A DNA stretch of 64,000 bases from Hoplostethus atlanticus (Eukaryota; Chordata; Actinopteri; Trachichthyiformes; Trachichthyidae): NCBI GenBank assembly GCA_034670405.1, contig JAXDDX010000043.1, forward strand, positions 2,926,001 to 2,990,000. Reading direction: 5' to 3'. Positions 1 to 8,475 of the stretch are shown here, piece after piece (the first letter of the stretch is position 1; each line of letters begins with the position of its first letter). The translations under genes were made by a program, and so were the position numbers. The notes under the pieces are model-generated. The model made no database searches. It was given only the letters and a program-made list of their open reading frames with translations, and was not told the DNA's origin.

Positions 1-211
1 GGAGGAAGCAGAGAGGGGCTTTTTTTCCCTCCTCTCTCTCCCTGCATGCGCGCGGAGTGTGGGAAAAGTTAATGGACACGCATGGCAGCTAACCCCCCGG
101 TCGTGTTGTGACATGTGTGCGGTCACTCCAGCAGCGCGGCCACTGCACTGGGTAATTGGAGAGGCTCGTAAAGCTGTTCTCCAGGGGGGAGAGACCGCTG
201 ATGATGATGGT

Positions 212-279
<68 letters not shown>
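212..279 (+). repeat. 68-base poly-G homopolymer
   Basis: An uninterrupted run of 68 guanines, followed by GGAAGGGA-type purine sequence to about 311. Such a run can form G-quadruplex or triplex DNA, and its length is often misread in assemblies. Confidence 0.9.
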
Positions 280-280
<1 letters not shown>

Positions 281-436
281 GGAAGGGAGGGAAGGGAGGG
301 AAGGAGGGGGGTCAGCAGCTGGGTGTCGTCCGGGTCGCACCACGTGCCTCCCAGACGTCCCGCGTCCAGCTGTGGCCTGGGGGCTCAGGGCAGGAAGCGC
401 AGCGCTGTCCGAGCGGAATGCTGTGGGAACGTTTTA

Positions 437-461
437 TGTGTGTGTGTGTGTGTGTGTGTGT
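437..461 (+). repeat. (TG)n microsatellite
   Basis: About 12 uninterrupted TG units in the her6 downstream flank. Confidence 0.95.
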
Positions 462-626
462 TTGGGTGGGGAGGCTCTGGCTCACAGGAGGCCGACTGTT
501 ATCCCCTTGCGGTAGGCCTTTCCTTGAACCCCCCCCCACCCCCCCCCACTTAACTCCCTCCACCCTCCTTCCCCACTACCTCACCCATTGTGCCCTTTGG
601 CCAGGCATGTCCTCACCCGGCACCCT

Positions 627-628
<2 letters not shown>

Positions 629-690
<62 letters not shown>
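629..690 (+). repeat. (AC)n microsatellite, 31 units
   Basis: A perfect 62-bp AC array, one of the longest pure arrays in the window. It lies about 1.6 kb beyond the her6 polyadenylation signal. Confidence 0.97.
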
Positions 691-693
<3 letters not shown>

Positions 694-1011
694 GCATATG
701 CATACACACACACAAACACATGGCTTCAATCAAACGGGGATGCATGGCCCCCTGTAAAAAGGTGTGATGGAAATTCAAAATGATGGCACTTATCCACACT
801 TTGTGCCTCTTAGCAGATTGATAATTACAAACACCTGCACCCCCCCTCCTCCCCCCAACACCCCCTCTCCTCCCCATACACCCCTCCTTCAAAGAACGGC
901 CACACTTGGATAGCCGGAGGCGGCACACACACCTGGGCATAGCAGAGCAGAGCGCTACCACATGGCTCTGTGGCGAGGCGTTTATCAAACATGTCCCACT
1001 GCACCCCCTCA

Positions 1012-1013
<2 letters not shown>

Positions 1014-1048
<35 letters not shown>
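1014..1048 (+). repeat. (CA)n microsatellite
   Basis: About 17 CA units, followed by a short CAG run. Confidence 0.95.
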
Positions 1049-1764
1049 ACCAGCAGCAGCATCAAGGAGCTCCCTCTGATTAAAGACGCAGCCCAGGGCA
1101 CCTTTCTGCACCATACTGTCGGTAGATTAATGCTCCTGGCGATGAGAAAGCTAATTGAACAGCGGAAGTCCTCATCCTGATGTGGGAGGGGCTTGATCAC
1201 TTTAGGTTGTTCGTTTCATCCTCATGTGGAAATGTAATCTATGGAAACTTTCAGTGGAGAGGGCTACTACTCAAATGTATGAATGAATGCCCATTTAGCT
1301 TCAAATCACATCAGAACTGGTCCAATTAACCAATCAAAGTCTGGTCACACAAGCTCATCCACTCACAGTATGGAACCAGCAACTCTCACAACTCTGCAAC
1401 AAAATGCTCCCCTCCCTTGTCTTGTGGAGTAAAGACTCAGTGCATATCCAGTGCAACAGCAGCCAAGCGCTCCGTTCATCGATCTACCAAATAACACCAA
1501 TCAGATTGCAATGCGCCGCTGCGTTGCTAGATGGCGTACGTGACCTCTCTAAAGGCGCCCTGCGCTCCCACAGGGAGAGGTGAGGCTGCCGGGGAGCGCC
1601 TCGGAGGACGGTTCAACTCGGGTGTCCGCTGAGTGAGAATGGCGCCGCAGTAAACTGAGGCAACTATGACTTCTGCAAGGCTGCTGTCTGAACCGCTTTG
1701 AATCTGGATGATGAGTTCACAGTTTCAGTCACAGTTTGGACATTTACCTGACTCTGATCCAGCG
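1049..1764. other. Non-coding her6 downstream flank
   Basis: Unique sequence without a supported gene. A CpG-containing patch at about 1500-1650 is richer in GC than its surroundings, but I recognise no exon, promoter or RNA in it. Confidence 0.5.
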
Positions 1765-1910
1765 GCACTTAAAATGAGTGAGCAGGTAGCGGGTTCAGTG
1801 TCTTGCTCAAGGACACCGGGACAGGACGTTGATAGACACCGCATTAGTTGATGGACCAGGACCCTCGTGGGGGTTCGGGACGGTCTCGGTCTCTCTAACC
1901 CACCCGACAA
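1765..1910. mobile_element. Old dispersed retroelement fragment (LINE/SINE-like)
   Basis: The phrase GTGTCTTGCTCAAGGACAC, followed by a degenerate stretch ending in GGGTTCGGGAC, is of a type I associate with widespread fish non-LTR element bodies. The same TTGAGCAAGG-type phrase recurs in the SINE at 10.7 kb. No complete ends are seen. Family assignment is uncertain. Confidence 0.4.
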
Positions 1911-2256
1911 ATAGCTTTCATCATCATTACGTCTGTCCAGCCATGCCTGTTCTCTCTCACTGCTGGTGAGATGTAATGGATAACTTTGAAAAACACACTG
2001 TTAACACTCGAGTATTAGATAGATTTTCAATGATACAACTAACCTGCTAACTTACTAACTTATAGATAACTACTTAGACTTAGTTCTTTTGAAAAATAAA
2101 CTATGTGCAAAAGGGGTCGAAACAGACGCGCACAGACAAGCCTGCATCTCGTCTCAGCCCCAAACCGACTATATTCTGCACTACTAACAAAGTCATCTGA
2201 AGTTGGAAAAGTTTAAAGATGAAGAACAAGCGCACGTGTTTTAATATCTTTACAAA

Positions 2257-2262
2257 TTTATT
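2257..2262 (-). terminator. her6: her6 polyadenylation signal AATAAA
   Basis: AATAAA on the minus strand, about 295 nt after the stop codon, followed by a weaker ATTAAA at 2245-2240 and then a GT-containing stretch. It is the first canonical signal downstream of the coding region. Confidence 0.7.
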
Positions 2263-2303
2263 TGTCTTCCAAAACGAAGAACAGCATAAGAGCATTGAAC
2301 ATA

Positions 2304-2310
2304 TCTTTGG
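2304..2310 (-). promoter_or_regulatory. her6: Candidate miR-9 target site in her6 3'UTR
   Basis: The minus strand reads CCAAAGA, a 7mer-A1 seed match to miR-9 (UCUUUGG...). miR-9 regulation of Hes1 and of zebrafish her6 is established. That this 7-mer is the functional site is an inference from its position in the short 3'UTR. Confidence 0.5.
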
Positions 2311-2553
2311 CATCACACAGTAAAAAAAAGACACCTCAAATATATATAAAAATGCAGTGAACAGACTTCCACGATACAAATCTCATTTCAATATGAACTT
2401 TACTCCCTTATTGGCTGTACAAATATAGTGCATCATCTTTCCATTTACCGCAAAAAACTGATCCAAACAAACTTTTCTGTAACATTGAACAAAGAGAGAA
2501 CTATAAGTGTCGGTATAAAGTCTTTCATAGGTCCTTCCCCCCCTCCGCCCCTT

Positions 2554-3893
2554 TCACCAGGGTCGCCACACTGAGTCCGTGTTGCCTGACGGGGCTCCGG
2601 GGGAAACCGCGGCCGGAACCGGAACCGACGTGCTGACATTGTTGGCGTACACCGGGATAACGGGGCCGTTGGGCGCAAACGCCGCGTTGGGTATGAGGAA
2701 TGCAAACTGTCCGTCTGTGGCAGGTACGATCTGGAAACCACCGTACACTTTGGTGGCGTCTGGCGGTAAACTGGCCGGGGAGGAGCCGCCTTTGCAGGAC
2801 ACCCCGTTCATGGGCATGACCTGCGGGGAGGCGCTGGGGATCTGCACCATGGACTGGCCGAAAGAGGGGTGAGGGGGCCCGGCGGAGGGGAGCTGGTGCT
2901 GGTGCTGGCTGGGGTAGTTCATGGCGTTGATCTGGGTCATGCAGTTGGCCAAGTGGCCGAGGAGCCGCGTCCTGACCTCGGTGTTCACCCCTTCACAGGT
3001 GGACAGGAACCGGGTGACTTCGTTCATGCACTCGCTGAAACCGGCACGGTATTTCCCCAGGACTGTCGGGTCGGTGTTTAAGGCAGCTGCAGGGAAAAAT
3101 GGAAAGGGATAATTAGGTCGATGGTACTCAGATGCAGCTGCAAAATACGAGTGGGTTTGCCCGATTTTGTCTAAGAATTAACACGACTAGACGCTTTTAA
3201 AAGGAAAGGGGATCTGCGCCAGGATTGCGAGGCTCAAACCAGATCGCCTAACATGATCTAAACCGCAGAAATCTGGGACGAATCATCCCGGGCAGGTGAC
3301 TTACCAGTCATCTGAGCCCTCTGGAGGTTCCGGAGATGCTTCACCGTCATCTCCAGGATGTCCGCCTTCTCCAGCTTGGAGTGTCTGGAGCTCTGCGGAG
3401 GGACAGACATATGGTTAGGGTTACTACCCTGCTGTCTCGGAGGATCATCATGTCGGGGGTTGTTTGGTTATTGCATTATGTGGTGAATAACACGGGGCAG
3501 GGGGTGATAACTAATTTATAACAATATTTGAGTACTCACATCTTTTTTGAGCGCGTCCAAGATGAGGGTTTTCAGCTGCCCCAGGCTCTCGTTGATTCTG
3601 GCTCTTCTCCTCTTTTCCATAATCGGCTTGGACGACTAAATAAAAATAAATGACATCAAATCGTTAAAAATCGCTCTTGTTGCTTGCGTGAAAAAAAAGC
3701 CCCCGGTTTGGACGAGGAGCTTCTGCGTAATTAACATTGAGTTCTCAGATGAGATTATATATATATATGTGTTCTTTGTACCAACCTTTCTGTGCTCAGA
3801 AGCTGTCTTGGGTTTATCGGGGGTTGTATTCATGCTGGCCGGGGTTGCGGCGACCGGAGAGGAGGAGGTTTTTTCCATCATATCGGCAGGCAT
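2554..3893 (-). CDS. her6: Her6/Hes1 bHLH-Orange transcriptional repressor (four exons)
   Basis: Nuclear Notch-pathway repressor that binds N-box/E-box DNA as a dimer and recruits Groucho/TLE. Coding exons, 5' to 3': 3893-3786, 3635-3540, 3392-3305 and 3086-2554 (108, 96, 88 and 533 nt). Every intron (150, 147 and 218 bp) has GT..AG ends, and the joined frame is open for 274 residues plus TGA. Residues 1-36 begin MPADMMEK and closely match the mammalian HES1 N-terminus as I remember it. The basic region (about 39-51, [13 protein letters not shown]) has the family proline at P40, and the helix-loop-helix runs to about residue 93. The Orange domain is about 110-147 ([16 protein letters not shown]...). 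A Pro/Ser-rich tail leads to WRPW at 271-274. The start was chosen by homology and has A at -3. Human HES1 is about 280 residues, so this copy looks full length. The paralogue her9/hes4 is less likely because of the N-terminus and the ..[18 protein letters not shown].. tail. Function is assigned from the family, not shown here. Confidence 0.97.
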
Positions 3894-4073
3894 CTTCTTG
3901 TCGGAAATATCCCACAAAATGACGACAAATTACGATCCAGGGAGAAAGGAGGAATAACGTGCTTCTTTCTCGTGATATTCAAAAGTCCCCCCTACAAAAG
4001 TCCTGAGATATACCAAGTTAATATCCGTTGGTGTGATGAGAGCGGCGGCGGTTAGGAGCGGATGCAGAGTCTG
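3894..4073 (-). other. her6: Predicted her6 5'UTR
   Basis: This is the interval between the start codon and the transcription start expected about 25-30 bp below the TATA box. The start site near 4070-4075 is estimated from TATA spacing only. The stretch is open on the minus strand in the her6 frame for a few codons upstream of the ATG, but that extension lacks its own ATG, so the annotated methionine remains the best start. Confidence 0.6.
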
Positions 4074-4097
4074 TCTGTTGGCTCCCCGCGTGTGGCT

Positions 4098-4110
4098 CTT
4101 ATTTATATCT
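4098..4110 (-). promoter_or_regulatory. her6: her6 TATA box
   Basis: On the minus strand this reads AGATATAAATAAG, with the TATAAATA core at 4107-4100. It follows a GCAGTCCGAG stretch resembling the sequence before the TATA box of the mammalian Hes1 promoter. It lies about 207 bp upstream of the start codon. Confidence 0.85.
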
Positions 4111-4128
4111 CGGACTGCACGCGAACGG

Positions 4129-4134
4129 CTCGTG
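4129..4134 (-). promoter_or_regulatory. her6: N box (CACGAG), proximal
   Basis: CACGAG on the minus strand, within TTTCACACGAGCCGTTCG. Hes proteins repress their own promoters through CACNAG N boxes, so this is a likely autorepression site. The flanking bases match the Hes1 promoter as I recall it. Binding is inferred. Confidence 0.75.
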
Positions 4135-4139
4135 TGAAA

Positions 4140-4163
4140 CTTCCCAAACTTTCTTTCCCACAG
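4140..4163 (-). promoter_or_regulatory. her6: Paired RBPJ/CSL (Su(H)) sites of the her6 promoter
   Basis: Reading the minus strand, CTGTGGGAAAG is followed by AGTTTGGGAAG, giving two GGGAA cores about 15 bp apart in the same orientation, immediately upstream of the N box and TATA box. Mammalian Hes1 promoters carry the same pair as their Notch intracellular domain/RBPJ response element. The first site (4162-4155) fits the consensus TGTGGGAA. The second (4147-4140) is the weaker TTGGGAAG form. Confidence 0.88.
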
Positions 4164-4170
4164 TAACTTT

Positions 4171-4180
4171 CCACCAATCA
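4171..4180 (-). promoter_or_regulatory. her6: CCAAT box (inverted), proximal promoter
   Basis: TGATTGGTGG on the minus strand is an inverted CCAAT motif, about 10 bp upstream of the paired RBPJ site. NF-Y binding is inferred from the motif and its position near -100. Confidence 0.55.
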
Positions 4181-4213
4181 GGGCGAGGGACACGCGGCCC
4201 GAGGGGAGGACGG

Positions 4214-4219
4214 CTCGTG
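4214..4219 (-). promoter_or_regulatory. her6: Second N box (CACGAG), upstream
   Basis: A second minus-strand CACGAG lies 85 bp upstream of the first, in a GC-rich block. A CACGCG-like sequence at 4191-4196 is a further possible class C site. Together these could mediate Her6 self-repression. This is motif evidence only. Confidence 0.5.
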
Positions 4220-4228
4220 GTCGGCGCC

Positions 4229-4241
4229 CTCCCATTGGTTG
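4229..4241 (-). promoter_or_regulatory. her6: Upstream CCAAT box
   Basis: Minus strand reads CAACCAATGGGA, a good CCAAT match about 60 bp above the proximal one. A further ATTGG/CCAAT sits at about 4263-4267. GC-rich promoter sequence continues to about 4300. Confidence 0.5.
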
Positions 4242-4269
4242 TTTGGACGTTGGAGCTGGCGGCCAATGG

Positions 4270-5690
4270 CGCGCGGCCCGGGTTCAGGGCACAGCCGGGG
4301 AACTGCCTTCAATCTTCAATCATCATTCCGTTTACATATTAACACTGGAGCCGCTGACTGGCCACCGCCGACCCGCGACCGGCATAGGAGGAGCAGGCAG
4401 AGGGAGGTTTTTCATCTGCACGCGCACTTCACTAAAACACCAAGTACAAGTAAAGCAAGAATACAAATTAGTAGAAATACAACAATAAAAATAAAGATGA
4501 TGACTTGGCATGTTTGATCCAAACGTTCCCGACAGACACTATCACCATAACACACTCCCTGCCCAAATAAAGTGAACTTCTATTCAGCCTTGAGTTGATT
4601 ACACACTTTGGTCTCTGTTCTGTCTCCACAAACCAAGTCACATTACAACTCAAATGTAGGTCGTGCAGCCCGGATCAGTTTTAGTAAGCTGTTTTGTCCT
4701 TTTAAAACAGGAAGTGTATATGCGCATATGCTGGTGATAAGTACTTAGTTAGTTAGTTGAATTTGTGCTAATCAGTGATATTGATATAAAAAATACAAAA
4801 ACTCCCTATAATAGTTGTAATATTACTCCAGGGATTTATTAATATCATATAATTTCCCCTCATATGGGGAAATAAAATCAAACACACACGATTAAGTCTT
4901 CAATCCTAGAAACAACCCTTTTTAATGTATCGCTGTGTAGCTCCTACTGTACTGTGCTGTACTGTATAGCTGTTATTATGTGTACAAATTTGGCATTTTG
5001 ACATCTGTCGGTGTTGTGAATGTGGAGCACGTGCCAGGATGTTTTATGAGCGCGGTGGTTGGAGGTTTGGCTGCCGGGCTGCCGGGGGGCCGCCGGGCCA
5101 GGGGAGGAGGGAGGAGGGGGGTGGGGGGTAGCGGTGGTGGTGGTTTACATTAGAGGGGAAGGTAAATAGCAGCTGCTGTTTTAAAAGCCTGGGAAAACCA
5201 CGCCCACTGAGCGCGCTGGATCGGGCTCCTTATCGGAATGTGAGCCAGAGCAGAGATATTTCTGAGCCCGGAGAGCTCACACGATTACACCGCTGCCTCC
5301 TCTCCTGTGGTCGCGCCACGGTTTTCTGGTTGTTGTTTTTTTCAAGTCATTGCATGTCAGGTCATAACTTCATTTCCTTATCTTTATCACAGTTGGGGAC
5401 GCGCACACGAGCAGTAAAATGTAATTGCGTCGTATAAATTTATTGACGTGCAGCAGAAGCGGCAGCAGATCCAAACGATGTTACAATACCCCGAAACCTC
5501 GCAGATTGTGTGATTATGTTCATAAACTGGGGGGGGGAGTTCGTGTTAACCTGCGCAGTCTGCAATAAATCCACGAAGTTTAAAGTCAATAAAGTTTAAA
5601 GTCAATTTGTGTCAATCTATGACTCCTGATAAGTTCCGGTCTTGGATAAAAGGTTTTAGATCCACCACTTCCCCCGGCCTGTCAGATAAA
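4270..5690. other. Proximal upstream flank of her6, no gene
   Basis: Non-coding. It contains AT-rich sequence at 4430-4930, a GC-rich block with G runs at 5070-5140 and the motif cluster at 5170-5210. No exon could be supported on either strand. Confidence 0.5.
5170..5210. promoter_or_regulatory. Motif cluster 1 kb upstream of her6
   Basis: Within 40 bp there are an E box CAGCTG (5170-5175), a TTTTAAAA block (5179-5186), a CSL-like TGGGAAAA (5190-5197) and a KLF-like CCACGCCCAC. A CACGTG E box lies at 5028-5033. This could be a proximal enhancer or a divergent promoter. It is judged on motif density alone. Confidence 0.3.
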
Positions 5691-6158
5691 GAGGTTGTTA
5701 ACCACTATCGAGTCACACGTTACAGTAACGTCGGTACTTTACCAGTAACAAATTACTGTTGCAATTTCGGAGTAAAAAATAAGTCGTTACTTTGTCACCC
5801 CAATTTAAATTGAAGTTGGATTGAAGTTGATTTATCCCCAAAACTATCAGCATCCCCGGTGTTCTTCCTCAGTTACTCCTCGTCCTCCCACATTAGACTG
5901 GTTTAAGTGGCACAAAAATGTACTCTCTCCAAGTGAAATTATTCCCATTACTTTTATTTTTATCGTACAAAAGGATGACAAGAACACTGCATATCAACGT
6001 TTGGTTCTCCTGATATGAGCAGGAACTGAATTATGTAACTGTTTTAAGGTATAGGTGTAACTGAAAGATAATGTAACGAGAAGTGTAACGGAGGTAATCT
6101 TAGCACTTTTGAAATAAGTAATTGTTAATCGGTTAGTTTTCCGAGTAACGAGCCCCGC
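5690..6158. mobile_element. Possible small DNA transposon remnant rich in GTAAC/GTTAC
   Basis: The left part (about 5690-5800) and right part (about 6030-6158) both carry repeated GTAAC/GTTAC words and end near GAGTAACGAGCCCC. This resembles non-autonomous fish elements whose ends are built from this word. Terminal repeats are too diverged to define by eye. Confidence 0.35.
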
Positions 6159-6159
6159 T

Positions 6160-7760
6160 CTGTCAGCCTCCCGTAGTTCCTGTCTGATATGCACGGCTCT
6201 CCGCTGCGCTCACACACCTCCAGCTGCTGCAGAGACCGCGACACGTGGCGCGCAGGCGGCCGGGGGAAGGCGCTCCTCTCGCCGGCTTGCCGCCTGGATC
6301 TGCGGGGCGTAGCCCGCGGCTGGCCGCAAGATCGTGACTTTGATAGGCAAAGCGGAGCTGCGCAGGGCTCCCGATCCACTGCTGCTCGCGAGAGAAATGG
6401 TTTGAGGTTCTCTTCAGCAGTAATGTAGTGGCAAACTAGGCGGTGATTATTATAAGGCATACCAATACAAATACAAACAAACATGAATTTTATTTTATAT
6501 AAAGTATTTGTGTTTTCCTTAAAATACTCCTCATATAACTCATGGATTTCATATGGTAAAGATTACGTCAGCCTAAAAAAGTGGACAAGTTACATTCTGA
6601 GATTTAAAAGGTGTTTAAAATGAGTGCTACAAATACAGCAATATGAGTAATTGTCATATAGAGACTCCGGTGAAAGCACACACACGTCTTATGCGTAATT
6701 GGGTAAACGTTGCTTTTGGCGAGGGGGAAGGCTTGTCTGTGCATGTGTGCATGAACGCGCTATAATCCTAAATATCTTTCACGCGCGACAATGCTCTCTC
6801 TGTCAAACACATCAGTAACATGTCTCATTGTTGTGGGCTGCACACCTGAGTCATTTTGCCCCGCACAATGCCACTGACAGACTTCCAAAAACAAACGTAT
6901 TGATGTGAAGCAGACAGAGTGTAGGGTTTGAAACCCTCTCCGCCTGAACGACTTTCTCACGCTCATGTTGCAAGAGGTCTCCGGCGGTGAATTGAGTCAC
7001 GGAGCCTTGGGTCTCTCGGACCCTCCCTTTTCCCCGGGAGTTGAGCGTCTTATCGGGCGCACCTGGCTGCCGTCGGTCCCACGAGTGTTACCTGTTGCTA
7101 TGTGTCAACTCCTCTATCACAAAAAAAGCTGTGGGAAACGGGATGACTCACCACCGACAGGGCTCTCTGTTCTAAGAGCTTTGTTCACGTGATGTTTAGA
7201 GGCATTTGGCTGATGGAAAAAACGGCGAAAGAGTGAACAATTGCTGCACAGTCAGCCACACAATGAAGTAATGGAACTCTAAAGAGGAAAATAAAATGTG
7301 TGATGATGACTTTGCACTTTGGGTCTGTTTATGTGGGACTCCTGAAAGACCCAACCACCCTCCCCCTGGTTTACCTGTGACCCCTTCCCCTGTCCCAGCA
7401 ACCCTCCTGCTTCTTCATCCTCTCCTCTCTCCCTTTATATCTCTCCCTTTTTTTTCCCTTCTCCTTTTCTCCCCCCTCACACCTCCCTCTCCCTTTCATC
7501 CCTCTCTTCCTCTTTTCTCATTCCTCTGCTCCCAGGCTTTCCCAGGGCTCATATCTTTATTGAGCCCCCTCGACCATGGACCTCCACACTGCAATAATGC
7601 AATTAGGCGGAGAGATTGCGGGGCTAAAGTGCGTGTGAAAGTGTGAGATATTACACTCACAAACAATCTGGCTCACTGTCACCCACAGCTCACGCCTTAA
7701 TGTGTAAGCCATTGGTGAGCCGCGCTACTGCCAACGGGCACTGGTGGTGCCACAAGGGTG
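6160..7760. other. Non-coding interval
   Basis: Mostly unique sequence. A pyrimidine-rich tract (CCTCTCC/CTTTTC words) fills about 7380-7540. No gene or RNA is recognised. Confidence 0.5.
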
Positions 7761-7766
7761 ACAAGG

Positions 7767-7892
7767 GTGTGTGTGTGTGTGTGTGTGTGGAGCGGGGGGG
7801 GGTTGAAGCCTAGATGCCCATGCCAGCGCTGGCAAGAAGGGTGGGAGGTAAGCAGGCAGGCAGGCAGGCAGACAGACAGGCAGACAGACAGG
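7767..7892 (+). repeat. (GT)n followed by (CAGG/CAGA)n arrays
   Basis: A short TG array at 7767-7789, then a tetranucleotide array at 7852-7892 of CAGG and CAGA units. Confidence 0.9.
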
Positions 7893-8016
7893 CTGTATCA
7901 AGGCCAGCCACAAGGTGCCATGCGGCGACCGCTGCCAAGGCTGAGAGTGGCGGTGAGTTAACACAGTCCTACTCTCCCGGGAGGCTGCCGCACTGTGGCT
8001 GGCTGACCGACTTACC

Positions 8017-8475
8017 CCGCATCCACACTGCAAGCAACACCACCAAAAAGCCACCAGGGAAAAGTTGGGCACGGCTGAACGTTTTTGCCGTCGTCGGCCG
8101 TCAACAGCCAATCAGATTGACACGCTTCCTGATTTCATGTCAAGTGAATAGTTCCGCCTGGCGAGTGCAAAACGGATGAGAAGTTGATTCCAGCAACGGT
8201 GGCATCCATCGGGTCGATGGGAAACGCTGAAGTAATGAGTTTTATCTGGGGTTTTTTTTCCAATTAATGCTACTTTTAATTACCGCTTGCTAGCTAGCTA
8301 TGCTAACTCGTTATGAAAGGTAATACCAAGGCAGCGAAAAATACACGATTTGCCTGTTCAAAACATTGCTCCTGCACAAGACCACCAAAGATGCAATCGG
8401 AGCCTCTGGCCCCGCCCACAACCGGTCAGAACAGGACGACCCGTCAACCAAAGACGCTCGCAAGTGTGAACGCGG
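8017..8475. mobile_element. Small DNA transposon with imperfect terminal inverted repeats (MITE-like)
   Basis: The left end CCGCATCCACACTGCAAGC and the right end CGCAAGTGTGAACGCGG are imperfect inverted copies about 460 bp apart, with no coding frame between them. The internal phrase CAACAGCCAATCAGAT recurs in the related copy near 33.2 kb. Superfamily not assigned. A clean target duplication was not seen. Confidence 0.55.

Larger units (their letters stand above)
2240..2553 (-). other. her6: Predicted her6 3'UTR
   Basis: AT-rich stretch after the TGA stop, ending near the polyadenylation signal at 2262-2257. It holds U-rich and AU-rich runs on the minus strand, which fits the short mRNA half-life known for Hes1-type oscillators. 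The exact end cannot be fixed without transcript data. Confidence 0.65.

Noticed and set aside
59-563. Several open frames rich in Gly, Pro, Val-Cys or Thr-His
   Set aside because: They are translations of the G run and TG arrays in several frames at once. No domain, splice pattern or codon signature supports them.
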